Positions 16,812-26,005 are shown, numbered from the stretch's first letter. The stretch: DNA of 64,000 nucleotides from Sulfurimonas sp. (GCF_026196735.1 NZ_JAPHUF010000003.1:30482-94481); one strand, 5' to 3'. A program made the numbers and translations. The notes: generated by a model from the letters alone, not told the origin.

Positions 16812-17027
16812 TCAAAGATCTATACCGTCCCAAAAGTCTTCATATGTCAGATTTGTCATCGCATTTTCATTTTCTAAGTTTTTCTCTAGTAGTTTTTTTT
16901 GCTCTTTTTCAAAGTATTCTTCAAGGGCTTCGTTCATTATAGTGCTAAAATCTTTTTTGAGTATCTCGCTAAAGTTCTCTAGGTTCTCAAGGTTGTCACT
17001 GCTAAGTGTAAAGTTTCGTTTTTGCAT
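16812..17027 (-). CDS. Ribbon-helix-helix antitoxin-like protein
   Basis: 71 aa. The N-terminal RNFTLSSDNLENLENFSEILKKDFSTIMNEALEEYF fits a ribbon-helix-helix fold: one beta strand, then two helices. The acidic tail TNLTYEDFWDGIDL resembles the toxin-wrapping tails of CopG/RHH antitoxins. No small toxin gene is adjacent; the neighbours are the RhuM-HNH gene (98 bp downstream) and the Cys-rich small-domain gene (24 bp upstream). It may be an orphan antitoxin or a repressor of the islet. Confidence 0.65.
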   Translation of the reverse strand: MQKRNFTLSSDNLENLENFSEILKKDFSTIMNEALEEYFEKEQKKLLEKNLENENAMTNLTYEDFWDGIDL

Positions 17028-17051
17028 AGTTAATATTGTACCTAAATGTAT

Positions 17052-17474
17052 CTATTTTAAATGGCAGTTTTTCATGATTTTTTTCCAATCAAGGTCGAAG
17101 GTTTTTTTTACATATGCTTTGTGATGGGGAACGGTGCATTTTGAGCAGTCTTGATGAATCACACCATTGTTTGCAAATTTGCTTCCGTTATTTATATCGC
17201 ATTTACTGAGTATAGTATATTCGTTATATTTTCCGACGCCTTCATCGTTAAATCTAAAATGCGGACATGCACAAAGATAGCAGTTTAGTTTTTCCATGTC
17301 ATGACACTTTACAGGCTCTTTATACAGAGGACAAAAATCATTTTCTTCTTTTACCATGTTGTCAAAGTCAAAATACTCTATTATTTCATCTTCACTCAAA
17401 CCGCGTGCCAACAGCTTATCTACAATTTTTTTATGTTTGTTCGCATGTTCATTAAACCATTCTATGTAACTCAT
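17052..17474 (-). CDS. Cysteine-rich small domain protein (PF04071-like) of cobalamin loci
   Basis: 140 aa with eight Cys in a set pattern: FCPLYKEPVKCHDMEKLNC, CACPHF, SKCDINN and CSKCTVPHH. This matches the Cysteine-rich small domain, a putative metal-binding domain often encoded beside cobalamin genes. The N-terminal 40 residues are an additional helical part (IEWFNEHANKHKKIVDKLL). It overlaps the BtuC-like permease by 4 bp, so it belongs to the B12 transport operon. The function is unknown; a role in corrinoid or cobalt handling is inferred. Confidence 0.8.
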   Translation of the reverse strand: MSYIEWFNEHANKHKKIVDKLLARGLSEDEIIEYFDFDNMVKEENDFCPLYKEPVKCHDMEKLNCYLCACPHFRFNDEGVGKYNEYTILSKCDINNGSKFANNGVIHQDCSKCTVPHHKAYVKKTFDLDWKKIMKNCHLK

Positions 17475-18436
17475 CGTTTGCTCCTGCTTATGATTAAATA
17501 TATAAAAAATGGACCACCAATAAGGGCTGTTACAATGCCTATAGGAAGTTCACTTTGAGTCTGTAATCCTCTTGTTATAGTATCGCAAAGCACTAAAAAC
17601 AGTCCACCAAACAGAGCTGTTTTTATAATGCGTTTGCTTAGTGTGCTTGGGTAGATTTTTGAAACTATATGAGGCACTATAAGCCCTATGAAACCGATAG
17701 GACCGCTTATGCTGACAAGTGTTCCAATTCCAAAAGAGGAGACTATCAAAAGCAGAAGTGTAATCTTTTTTGTATCAACTCCTTTAAGTTTTGCACTCTC
17801 ATCAGAAATGCTTAAAAGTTGAAGTTCAAACCTGTACATGTAAACAGTCAAAAGAATAAAAAAAGCGATAATTCCAAGGGCAATAGGATTCTGCCAGCCA
17901 ATAACAGATAGCGAGCCCATGGTAAAACGGATAAGCATATCGTTTTGCATAGTGTCACCAAGATAAAAGATAATCATCAACGCAGAAGTGTAAAAAAGTG
18001 AAAGTGCGATTCCTAAAAGCAGGAGAGATTCTTGTTGAGAACTTTTTAAAAACTGCGATAGATATATAAGCAAAAAAACTGTAAATATTGCTCCCAAAAA
18101 GCCAAAAACACTTATGGCCGCTATACCAAAGAGCAGACTTCCAAGTCCTAGTTTTATGGCGATTCCTGCACCCAAAACTGCACCGCTTGATATTCCCAAA
18201 GTGTAGGGAGTCATGAGAGCATTTCTAAAAAGAGTTTGAAACAAAAGACCGCTTATAGAGAGGATAACTCCTGCAAAAAATGCAAATAAAACTCGTGGAA
18301 CCCGCAAGTCAAAAAAGATAGTCGAGCTTAGATGACTGGCATTAAATATATCTTCTACATGTAGAGAAACAGCGCCGATAAATGGCGAAATAATCAAGAC
18401 GCTAAAAAGTAGTGACCAAATGATAAGCTTACTCAT
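17471..18436 (-). CDS. FecCD/BtuC-family ABC transporter permease, probably for corrinoids
   Basis: 321 aa from the ATG at 18436, which overlaps the ATPase stop as ATGAGTAA; a longer 328-aa form from 18457 is possible but less likely. About nine to ten hydrophobic helices are seen, with family motifs RVPRVLFAFFAGVILSISGLLFQ, PYTLGISSGAVLGA and GPIGFIGLIVPHIV. The protein forms the inner-membrane channel of the BtuC2D2-type importer. Neighbouring cob genes, the TonB receptor and the CysR small-domain protein favour vitamin B12 over ferric siderophores. Confidence 0.88.
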   Translation of the reverse strand: MSKLIIWSLLFSVLIISPFIGAVSLHVEDIFNASHLSSTIFFDLRVPRVLFAFFAGVILSISGLLFQTLFRNALMTPYTLGISSGAVLGAGIAIKLGLGSLLFGIAAISVFGFLGAIFTVFLLIYLSQFLKSSQQESLLLLGIALSLFYTSALMIIFYLGDTMQNDMLIRFTMGSLSVIGWQNPIALGIIAFFILLTVYMYRFELQLLSISDESAKLKGVDTKKITLLLLIVSSFGIGTLVSISGPIGFIGLIVPHIVSKIYPSTLSKRIIKTALFGGLFLVLCDTITRGLQTQSELPIGIVTALIGGPFFIYLIISRSKR

Positions 18437-19154
18437 ATTTAACTGCCAATGATTCAAATTTAACTCCGTAGAGTTCTTCTAAAGTGCTGTTGTTAAAAAA
18501 GTCATCCCCGTAGAGTTTTGCTTTTGCTTCTTTTATAAAAAGAACATGATTTTGGACATAAGAAGCAAGGTTTAAATCATGAGTAATCAGTATGACTTGG
18601 TGGTAATCTTTGAGACCCTTGATGTGCTGTGCAATTATTTTAGAGTTGTGCGGGTCGAGGTTTGCGGTTGGCTCATCAAAGATGATTATTTTACTCTGCT
18701 GGGCAAGTGCTTGAGCGATGAGTGTTAACTGTTGTTCTCCCGAGCTAAGAGAGCTTAGTGTATGTTTTTTCAGGTGTTGTATTTTTAAAAACTCTAAAGT
18801 ATTTTGTACAATTTTTTTATCTCTGTTTGAGTACTCAAAAAAGCTTTTTTTGTAAGGAAATCTGCCAAGAAGAACAAACTCTTCTACAGTTATGTAGATA
18901 TCGTAGAGTTCAAGTTTTGCAGGGATATACGAGATGCTTTTTGCCTTGTTTAAAAGTGAAAGCTCTTTGATGTTTTTGGAGTTTATGCTTATCTCTCCCT
19001 CAAACTCTATGAGATTGCAGATAGCTTTTGCAAGTGTACTTTTGCCAGAACCGTTTGCTCCGAGAATACTTAAATGATTTGTGATTTTTATGTTTACATC
19101 TTGTAAAATGAGTTTGTCATCATATCTGCATGTAAGATTTTTTAACTCAATCAT
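18429..19154 (-). CDS. FecE/BtuD-type ABC transporter ATP-binding protein
   Basis: 241 aa. Walker A GANGSGKST (about 33-41), signature LSSGEQQLTLIAQAL (about 134-148), Walker B IIIFDEPTANLD and the switch His in ILITHDLNLA are all intact. It powers the FecCD/BtuC-type permease encoded next. It lies 8 bp after the hsdR stop codon, so its original upstream neighbour, probably the BtuF-like gene, has been displaced by the restriction cassette. Transcription may now read through from hsd. Confidence 0.92.
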   Translation of the reverse strand: MIELKNLTCRYDDKLILQDVNIKITNHLSILGANGSGKSTLAKAICNLIEFEGEISINSKNIKELSLLNKAKSISYIPAKLELYDIYITVEEFVLLGRFPYKKSFFEYSNRDKKIVQNTLEFLKIQHLKKHTLSSLSSGEQQLTLIAQALAQQSKIIIFDEPTANLDPHNSKIIAQHIKGLKDYHQVILITHDLNLASYVQNHVLFIKEAKAKLYGDDFFNNSTLEELYGVKFESLAVKYE

Positions 19155-19162
19155 CTCTGTTT

Positions 19163-21532
19163 TTACGCCACTTTTTGCATGTACAGATATTTTTGAAACT
19201 CAATAAACAGCGAACTAATGCCTGCAACATCTCCTAAGATCTCTTTTGCATCTTCTAAAGACTGGTATTTGTTCGTAAGTAAAATCGGGAGTTTTTCTTG
19301 TGCCAGTTCTTCTACTCCTGTTTCAATGTACTGAGTCAGTACAAACTCAATAAACTCTTTTTGCTTGTCGTTAAGGAGTGCCAAAATTGTTTGTTTCGCG
19401 TCATTTACTCTTGCTTGTCTGCTTATCGGTTTTACATCGCTGTTAAAAACATATTCCAAAACATCAAACAAGTCACTTTGCTCTGCATTTACAAGTTTTT
19501 TCAGAGTATTAAGCTCCTCTTTGCCAAATCCTGCTTCATCGAGTTTTTGGAGTAAAGTTTTTCTAGTGAGCGGATGACTCCAAAGCTCTCGTAACTCCTC
19601 TTCGTTGGCAAAAAAGTTAGGTAGTTCTCCAAAAAGGTTTTGCAAGAACTCTTCGGCAGAAATCGGTTTACCATCGGCACTCCAAAAAGAAGTAGCCATC
19701 ATGTGTTGTATTTCAAGCTCTTTGCCGTTTTTAAGCTTTACTTTCACTTTCTTTTTACAGACACATGGTTTTTGTCCACATTTTTGACAAAGCTGAGGCG
19801 GTTTTGGTGGAGTTGGTGGAACTTTTTCACAAATACAAGGTTTCTCATTGCATTTACTACACGCTTCTTCTTCAACAGGTTCCCCATCCCACTCAGGGTC
19901 TGAAAATCTCTGGTAAGCATCTACAAAATCATAAATCGTAAAAAACTCTTTGCCATCATATAGCCTTGTTCCACGACCTACTATCTGTTTAAACTCTATT
20001 ATCTGATTTACTGGGCGCATAAGCACGATATTTCGTATATTTCTCGCATCTACTCCGGTTGAGAGTTTTTGTGAAGTTGTTAAAACAGTCGGTATAAGTT
20101 TTTCATTGTCTTGAAACTCTCTTAAAAACTGTTCTCCTATTTCACCGTCGTTGGCTGTCACTCTTACACAGTAGTTGGTGTCTCTGCTACTCTTTTTATT
20201 TTGGTTTACAAGGTCACGAACCAAAGCAGCATGTTCTTGTGTGGCACAGAAAATGATGGTTTTTTCATTTTCATTTGCCTCATTCATAAAAATTTTTACT
20301 CTCTCGTTTTCTCTTGCGATTATCTCAATGCTCTTGTTGAAATCTTCCTCTTTGTAGAGTTTTCCCTCTTCAATCTCACCCTCTATGATGTTGTCATCGC
20401 TGGTAAAAATGTAATCATCAAGTGTTGTTTTGATACGCTTGACTTTAAAAGGTGTTAAAAATCCGTCGTTGATTCCTTCTTTGAGCGAGTAGATAAAAAC
20501 AGGCTCTCCAAAATATGCGTAAGTGTCCACATTGTCTTTGCGTTTTGGTGTAGCTGTAAGCCCGAGTTGAACGGCAGGGGAGAAATACTCTAAAATCGCT
20601 CTCCAGTTCCCCTCATCATTTGCTCCGCCTCGATGACACTCATCTATAATGATAAAATCAAAGTAGTCTTTTGGGTACTCTCCAAAGTATGGTTCACTCT
20701 CTCCCTCTTCGTCAGTTCCGCTCATAAACGACTGAAAGATGGTAAAAAATATACTTCCATTTGTAGGAACTTTTTTACTCTTTTTTATCTCTTTGGGTTT
20801 TATGCGAACCAGTGCATCTTCTGGAAATGCCATAAAAGAGGAAAAAGCTTGGTCTGCTAGTATATTTCTATCTGCCAAAAACAAGATGCGTGGTCGTCTC
20901 TGCCCGTCTCGTTTTAAGTTCCATCTTGTGTGAAAAAGTTTCCATGCTATTTGAAAAGCGATGGCTGTTTTTCCTGTTCCTGTTGCAAGGGTAAGAAGTA
21001 TGCGATTTTTGTTTTTTGCTACGGCTTCGAGTGTGTTTTTTACCGCTAACTCTTGGTAGTAGCGAGGTTGCCAACTTCCACTTTTGCTCTCAAAGGGCAC
21101 AGAGCTAAATTTATCTCGCCATTCGTTTTGATCGGAGTAGGTTTTTTCCCAAAGCTCATCAGGTGTTAAAAAGTTCTCTACCAACTCTTCTCTTCCGGTT
21201 TTAAGGCAGATGCTATAAATCTCTTTTCCGTTTGTGGAGTAGGTGGTCTCAAGTTGAAGTTTTTGTGCATAAAGTTTTGCTTGTGCAACTCCTTCGCCCA
21301 CATCAAGCAAGCTACTTTTAGCCTCAACAACAGCGAGTTTAATCCCTTTATAAACCAAAATATAGTCAGCTATAAGCGGTTTAGCACGACCTCCGCCAAC
21401 CTGAATGCGACCGTCAGTTATGCGACAAACATCTCTCTCACGAAGTACTTTAGAATCTTCAATTTCTCCCCAGCCACATGCAAGAAGTTTTGGGTCTATA
21501 AGTTCGGCTCTTGTCTCTGCTTCATTCATCAT
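19163..21532 (-). CDS. hsdR: Type I restriction endonuclease, motor/nuclease subunit HsdR
   Basis: 789 aa. An N-terminal PD-(D/E)xK nuclease-type domain is indicated by RAKPLIADYILVYKG and LAVVEAKSSLLD. The SF2 translocase follows: ATGTGKTAIA, FIIIDECHRGG, GLTATPKR, and QIVGRGTRLYDG. Next is a Cys-rich insertion with two similar modules (CSKCNEKPCICEK and CQKCGQKPCVCKK) separated by a Pro-rich linker, at about 574-612. The C-terminal part is helical. HsdR translocates and cuts DNA lacking the methylation set by HsdM/HsdS. It overlaps hsdS by 4 bp. Confidence 0.94.
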   Translation of the reverse strand: MMNEAETRAELIDPKLLACGWGEIEDSKVLRERDVCRITDGRIQVGGGRAKPLIADYILVYKGIKLAVVEAKSSLLDVGEGVAQAKLYAQKLQLETTYSTNGKEIYSICLKTGREELVENFLTPDELWEKTYSDQNEWRDKFSSVPFESKSGSWQPRYYQELAVKNTLEAVAKNKNRILLTLATGTGKTAIAFQIAWKLFHTRWNLKRDGQRRPRILFLADRNILADQAFSSFMAFPEDALVRIKPKEIKKSKKVPTNGSIFFTIFQSFMSGTDEEGESEPYFGEYPKDYFDFIIIDECHRGGANDEGNWRAILEYFSPAVQLGLTATPKRKDNVDTYAYFGEPVFIYSLKEGINDGFLTPFKVKRIKTTLDDYIFTSDDNIIEGEIEEGKLYKEEDFNKSIEIIARENERVKIFMNEANENEKTIIFCATQEHAALVRDLVNQNKKSSRDTNYCVRVTANDGEIGEQFLREFQDNEKLIPTVLTTSQKLSTGVDARNIRNIVLMRPVNQIIEFKQIVGRGTRLYDGKEFFTIYDFVDAYQRFSDPEWDGEPVEEEACSKCNEKPCICEKVPPTPPKPPQLCQKCGQKPCVCKKKVKVKLKNGKELEIQHMMATSFWSADGKPISAEEFLQNLFGELPNFFANEEELRELWSHPLTRKTLLQKLDEAGFGKEELNTLKKLVNAEQSDLFDVLEYVFNSDVKPISRQARVNDAKQTILALLNDKQKEFIEFVLTQYIETGVEELAQEKLPILLTNKYQSLEDAKEILGDVAGISSLFIEFQKYLYMQKVA

Positions 21533-22701
21533 AACTCTCCGTTAAATGCTTTTTGTAAGATAGATTTTTTTAGTTCGTTTAAGTCTTGGAGTTTTTGTTC
21601 GTAGATGGATTCTAGTTTTTTTGTTTGTTCTGAAAGGGTGTCTAGTTTTTTTACTATTGTTTGTTGGGTTTTTAAAGGTGGATATGGAATAGGTATTTTA
21701 TTTAATTTAGTTTGATTTAGCTTAGGTTGAGCCATCCCACTTATAAAATCATCTAAACTTATTGAATTAAGGTATAACTCAACAAATTTTTGACTAATAA
21801 TATTGTCAAATCTTAAAACATGAGCATGATTATTTACCCAAGTTTTTCCAGAAATAGAAAATGCTATTGGATATTTTCTTACTACAAGATTTGCACCATC
21901 TTCAGAGATGCAAAGTAAGTCTTCATCAAATAAATAATCAGCAACATAGTCAACAATTCCAGATGCTCCATAATAAGGTATTTTGCCTTCGGATCTAATA
22001 TTCTTTGTTATTGGAATTCTTTTATTATCTAGATTTTCGGAAATTTCATTCAATGTTTTTTCTTCCCAACCCTCACCTTTATTCTCAAACACGCTTTGCA
22101 AATAGCTCTCAAAAAGTTCTTTTGCATTTTTTAGGTTCAGCTCGGCATTTGCTTTTGCCTTGTCAATGGCAAAAAAAGCCTCATCTAAAATGGCTACTAT
22201 TTTTTTTTGTTCTTGGAGTGGTGGAAGTGGAATTTCAAAGTTTTTAAACTTATTCATTGAAACACCTCCAATAATACCAACTAACTCAGAGAAAAATTGT
22301 TCTTTAAATGTTTCACTAAAATAAAAATAATAAGCAAATTTACTATCAATATCTTTGTTTGTTATAAGAGCAAATAATTTATTTCCAAAACATACATCTT
22401 GATTTGTAAATCCTATTTTTTTTCCAGCACTTCCTCCCTCTGCACATATTAAAATTGTATTTTTAGGAGCAATTTTGAAAGTTGATTTATCCTCAAATGG
22501 AATTTTAATACCATTGTCATAATCAATTTTATTAGTGTAACTAATATCTTTAGTTGCTATGTAATAGTATCCATTTTCAATATTTGTATATTTTTCTTTT
22601 TTTACTTTTGCATTAATGCTGTTACCGTTAAATATCTTTCCTATTTCAGATAATTTCCTAACTTTCCACCCCTCTCTCAAAACTCTATCCACGAGATTCA
22701 C
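21529..22701 (-). CDS. hsdS: Type I restriction-modification specificity subunit HsdS
   Basis: 390 aa with two target-recognition domains. Each is followed by a conserved helix: PLPPLQEQKKIVAILDEAFFAI in the middle (about 157-178) and PYPPLKTQQTIVKKLDTLSEQ near the C-terminus. Both half-domains begin with a W/E-rich strand (GWKVRKLSEIGKIF and GWEEKTLNEISENL). It decides the DNA site for both methylation and restriction. The start overlaps rhuM by 17 bp. The two recognition domains look more AT-rich than hsdM and hsdR, as is common for exchangeable specificity genes. Confidence 0.93.
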   Translation of the reverse strand: MNLVDRVLREGWKVRKLSEIGKIFNGNSINAKVKKEKYTNIENGYYYIATKDISYTNKIDYDNGIKIPFEDKSTFKIAPKNTILICAEGGSAGKKIGFTNQDVCFGNKLFALITNKDIDSKFAYYFYFSETFKEQFFSELVGIIGGVSMNKFKNFEIPLPPLQEQKKIVAILDEAFFAIDKAKANAELNLKNAKELFESYLQSVFENKGEGWEEKTLNEISENLDNKRIPITKNIRSEGKIPYYGASGIVDYVADYLFDEDLLCISEDGANLVVRKYPIAFSISGKTWVNNHAHVLRFDNIISQKFVELYLNSISLDDFISGMAQPKLNQTKLNKIPIPYPPLKTQQTIVKKLDTLSEQTKKLESIYEQKLQDLNELKKSILQKAFNGEL

Positions 22702-23683
22702 CTAAAAGTTGTTTCAACTCTTCAAGCTCTTTAAGGTCGGTCTCTTTTGCTTCTTCTATTTTTCTTTTTTTATCAAACTCTGCGTAAATTTCTCTTACTT
22801 TTTCTCTCATTATTTCGCTAGTGATAGAACCATAACCTTTTAGGATTTTTTTGTCGTTAAAATCTAACATCTTGTCTACATTTTCTCTCCAAAAATCCAT
22901 GGTAATGTCTTGTCTGTTTTTTACTCTCAGTTCTGCCGTTTCTAAAAAGATAACGACTAAACGGTTAAGTGTGTCTATCTCATCAGCGGTGAGATAGTTT
23001 TTCGCTATGAAAATATCTTGTTTTCTTACAACAGAACCCTGCCAAGAGGTAAGAGCCATGTTTGGTTCATCTTTTGAAGCTCGTGATAGTATCAGCTCTG
23101 CGGCAGTTTTGTCGGTCACTGCGTAGATAAGTTTGTTTTGAGTCTCGGCAAAAAACATATGAGTTGCTTTGTCTGTTTTGTCATAGTCACTACTAAGAGA
23201 AAGCAGATCTCTCACTTTTTGGTAAAAGCGTTTTTCAGATGCACGAATATCACGGATGCGTTCTAAAAGTTCATCGAAATAGTCAGCTCTTCCGTTAGGA
23301 TTTTTGAGTCTTTCATCATCCATCACAAAACCTTTAACCATGTACTCGCTCAAGTTTTTGTTAGCCCAGATTCTAAACTGTATTCCTCGTTTACTTTGTA
23401 CTTTAAAACCAATGGCTAAAATCATCTCTAAAGAGTAATGAGTTACCTTGTAATTTTTGCCATCAGAGGCAGTTGTTAAGTAATCCTTAACAACTGAATT
23501 GGCCTCTAATTCTCCATCTTTTAGGACTTTTGAGATGTGCATACTTATATTTGGAACCGAGGTGTCAAAAAGTTGAGCAATCTGATTTTGGTTCATCCAA
23601 ACCATGCCGTCTTTTGCATAAAGTGCTACAGAAGCTTTACCGTCTACTGTGTTGTAGATGATGATGTTTTGCTCTTGATTCAT
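22685..23683 (-). CDS. RhuM family protein inside the hsd operon
   Basis: 332 aa, a full-length RhuM. The N-terminal KASVALYAKDGMVWMNQNQIAQLF DNA-binding-like segment is followed by FKVQSKRGIQFRIWANKNLSEYMVKGF, then RIRDIRASEKRFYQKVRDLLSLSSDYD and a C-terminal helical domain with LIYAVTDKTAAELIL. RhuM proteins are common between hsdM and hsdS but their role is not settled. It overlaps hsdM by 4 bp and hsdS by 17 bp, so it is made with the restriction system. It is the intact reference for the chimera at 15715-16713. Confidence 0.9.
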   Translation of the reverse strand: MNQEQNIIIYNTVDGKASVALYAKDGMVWMNQNQIAQLFDTSVPNISMHISKVLKDGELEANSVVKDYLTTASDGKNYKVTHYSLEMILAIGFKVQSKRGIQFRIWANKNLSEYMVKGFVMDDERLKNPNGRADYFDELLERIRDIRASEKRFYQKVRDLLSLSSDYDKTDKATHMFFAETQNKLIYAVTDKTAAELILSRASKDEPNMALTSWQGSVVRKQDIFIAKNYLTADEIDTLNRLVVIFLETAELRVKNRQDITMDFWRENVDKMLDFNDKKILKGYGSITSEIMREKVREIYAEFDKKRKIEEAKETDLKELEELKQLLGESRG

Positions 23684-25131
23684 AACAAACCTCTTATAGT
23701 TTTCAAAATCTCTTCACTCTCTTTATCGAGTTTCGCCATAGCTTTTAAAATTTCATTAGGTTCTCTCAGTGGAGCAACTTCGGGAGTATTTGGATTTTTG
23801 GCACTCAAATCATAAGTTGTTTTGTCAATCTCTTTCATGTCAAGCGTCCAAGAATTTTCACTTTGTTTTTGTGTTTTTTGAAACTCTACAAACTCATTTA
23901 AATCTTTTTGGTTTAACGGATTTGTTTTTCCTAGATTTCTCTCTAAGTTCAAAGAGTAAAACCACACTTTTTTGGTACTTTCTCCTTTGTCAAAAAATAG
24001 CACAACTGTTTTTACCCCAGCTCCGGTAAAAGTTCCAGCAGGCAGGTCTAAAACTGTATGTAAGTTGCATGAAGTGAGTAACTCTTTTCGTAAAGCTATC
24101 GAAGCATTATCTGTATTGCTTAAAAAAGTGTTTTTTATGACAATTCCCGCTTTTCCGTCTGCTTTTAGTATCTTTATGAAATGTTGCAAAAATAAAGAGG
24201 CAGTTTCACCTGTTTTTATGGGGAAGTTTTGTTGAACTTCTGCTCTTTCTTTTCCGCCAAAAGGGGGATTTGCCAAAACTACATCATAGCGGTCTTTTTC
24301 CTGAATATCTGCAATATTTTCAGCAAGCGTATTTGTATGTATGATATTTGGCGCTTCGATACCGTGGAGTATCATGTTCATGATGCCGATGATGTAAGCT
24401 AAAGACTTTTTCTCTTTGCCGTAAAAGGTGTTTTTTTGCAGAGTTATTATGTCGTTGGTTGTTAGCTTTTTACTTTTTTTGAGATACTCAAATGCTTCTA
24501 CTAAAAATCCAGCTGAACCTACCGCACCGTCATAAATGGTTTCGCCGATTTTAGGATTGACTACTTTTACGATGGTTTTTATAAGAGCTCTTGGTGTGTA
24601 GTATTCTCCGCCGTTACGCCCTGCATTTCCCATGTTTTTGATTTTGCTCTCGTACAAGTGGCTCATTTCATGTTTTTCTACATGTGTTCTAAAGCGAAGC
24701 TCGTCAACATAGTTTATTACTTCTCTGAGGTTGTAACCGCTTTGAATTCTGTTTTTGAGTTCGCTGAAAATTTCACCGATTTTATACTCGATGGTGTCTG
24801 CATTCACAGCATTTGCTTTAAACTTTTTAAAGTAAGGAAAAAGTTTGTTGTTTACAAAATCACTGAGGTCATCACCGCTGAGAGCATCATGGTCGATTTT
24901 GCCGTTTGGTAGCTTTGGAGTTGCCCAAACACTCCACTGAAACTCTGGTGCGATGATAGTTTGGTAAGTATTGCCGCTTAGTTGAGCTGATGTTTCTTTG
25001 TCTTTTTCCAAGTCGTCAAGGTATTTTAAAAACAAAACCCAAGAAGTTTGCTCAACATAGTCAAGCTCACTTCCGCATCCTGCATCTTTGTGGAGTAGGT
25101 CGTCTATATTTTTAAAAGTTTGTTCAAACAT
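23680..25131 (-). CDS. hsdM: Type I restriction-modification DNA methyltransferase subunit HsdM
   Basis: 483 aa. The SAM-binding region has GEYYTPRALIKTIVKVVNPKIGETIYDGAVGSAGFLVEA (about 176-214). The catalytic N6-adenine motif is NPPF in VVLANPPFGGKE (about 287-298). The N-terminal helical HsdM_N domain (LHKDAGCGSELDYVEQTSWVLFLKYLDDLE) is present. It methylates adenine at sites chosen by HsdS. It is first in the operon; the 55-bp gap to btuF contains minus-strand TATAAT and TATAAA boxes that could start transcription. Confidence 0.95.
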   Translation of the reverse strand: MFEQTFKNIDDLLHKDAGCGSELDYVEQTSWVLFLKYLDDLEKDKETSAQLSGNTYQTIIAPEFQWSVWATPKLPNGKIDHDALSGDDLSDFVNNKLFPYFKKFKANAVNADTIEYKIGEIFSELKNRIQSGYNLREVINYVDELRFRTHVEKHEMSHLYESKIKNMGNAGRNGGEYYTPRALIKTIVKVVNPKIGETIYDGAVGSAGFLVEAFEYLKKSKKLTTNDIITLQKNTFYGKEKKSLAYIIGIMNMILHGIEAPNIIHTNTLAENIADIQEKDRYDVVLANPPFGGKERAEVQQNFPIKTGETASLFLQHFIKILKADGKAGIVIKNTFLSNTDNASIALRKELLTSCNLHTVLDLPAGTFTGAGVKTVVLFFDKGESTKKVWFYSLNLERNLGKTNPLNQKDLNEFVEFQKTQKQSENSWTLDMKEIDKTTYDLSAKNPNTPEVAPLREPNEILKAMAKLDKESEEILKTIRGLL

Positions 25132-25186
25132 TATTATTTATCTTTATATTAATTTTATATTGTATTTTAGCACATTATAGTTTGTC

Positions 25187-26005
25187 TTAGTCATTCATTT
25201 CCCTGCAAAGTCTTGAGATAGTTTGTGCCACTCTATGAGATGGAATGTGCAGATAATCCTCATCGACTATAGATATTTGCTTGTTTTTTGAAGCATTTGT
25301 AGGCAGTTGATACCACGCTTTTAGTGCTTTGTCTACATCTACATGTTTCTCTGTTGCATGTGAGTGCAGGATGATTATCTGCTGAGGATTTAGAGCTATA
25401 ACATTTTCATAGTTTAAAACCGGTTGGGAAGCCATATCACTTGTGTAGGCATTTGTATTTCCACACTCTTTGATTATATCTTCGAAAAATATATTATGAC
25501 CTGCTATGTAGATGCCGTTTCGTAAATCTTCATGAAGTCCGTAGACTATCATCACGCTGTGAGGATTTTTATTTTTTGGTGCTTGCAGAAGTGCATTATC
25601 TATGTTAGTTGTTAGTTTGTTAGCAATACTGGTAGAGCCTATCTCTTTAGCGAGTATGTTTATAGATTTTTTTATCTCATCTATAGTCTTTAGATTTAGT
25701 TTTAGTGTTTTTATATTGAAATGTTCGAGTTTGTCTAAAATAGTTTGATTATAAGACTGTGCGACAACTAGCGTCGGTGAAAGTGCTATTATTTTTTCAA
25801 TATTAGGGCTTTCATAACCGCCAACAACAGGGAGTTTTTGAGCCTCTTTTGGATAGAGAGAGTAAGCGCTTGTAGCAACAAGGCTATCTCCTTTTTCAAG
25901 AGCATAAATTATCTCTGTGATGGATGGGCTAAGAGAGATGATTCTCTCGTTAGCACTAAGAGTAAGTACAAAAAGCAGCGCAATAAAAATAGTTTTCATA
26001 CTCAC
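25187..26005 (-). CDS. BtuF-like periplasmic corrinoid-binding protein of an ABC importer
   Basis: 272 aa. A signal peptide (MSMKTIFIALLFVLTLSA) is followed by a two-lobed cluster A-II binding-protein sequence: RIISLSPSITEIIYALEKGDSLVATSAYSLYPKEA, VVGGYESPNIEKIIALSPTLVVAQ, and a long backbone helix region. These openings match BtuF/FecB-type proteins. It lies 9 bp after the TonB receptor gene and should pass the ligand to the BtuCD-like pair. That pair is now 6 kb away behind the hsd cassette. Confidence 0.88.
   Translation of the reverse strand: MSMKTIFIALLFVLTLSANERIISLSPSITEIIYALEKGDSLVATSAYSLYPKEAQKLPVVGGYESPNIEKIIALSPTLVVAQSYNQTILDKLEHFNIKTLKLNLKTIDEIKKSINILAKEIGSTSIANKLTTNIDNALLQAPKNKNPHSVMIVYGLHEDLRNGIYIAGHNIFFEDIIKECGNTNAYTSDMASQPVLNYENVIALNPQQIIILHSHATEKHVDVDKALKAWYQLPTNASKNKQISIVDEDYLHIPSHRVAQTISRLCREMND

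Noticed and set aside
19155..25186. Direct repeats (target-site duplication) flanking the hsd cassette
   Set aside because: The sequences at 19155-19162 and 25132-25186 share no convincing repeat.
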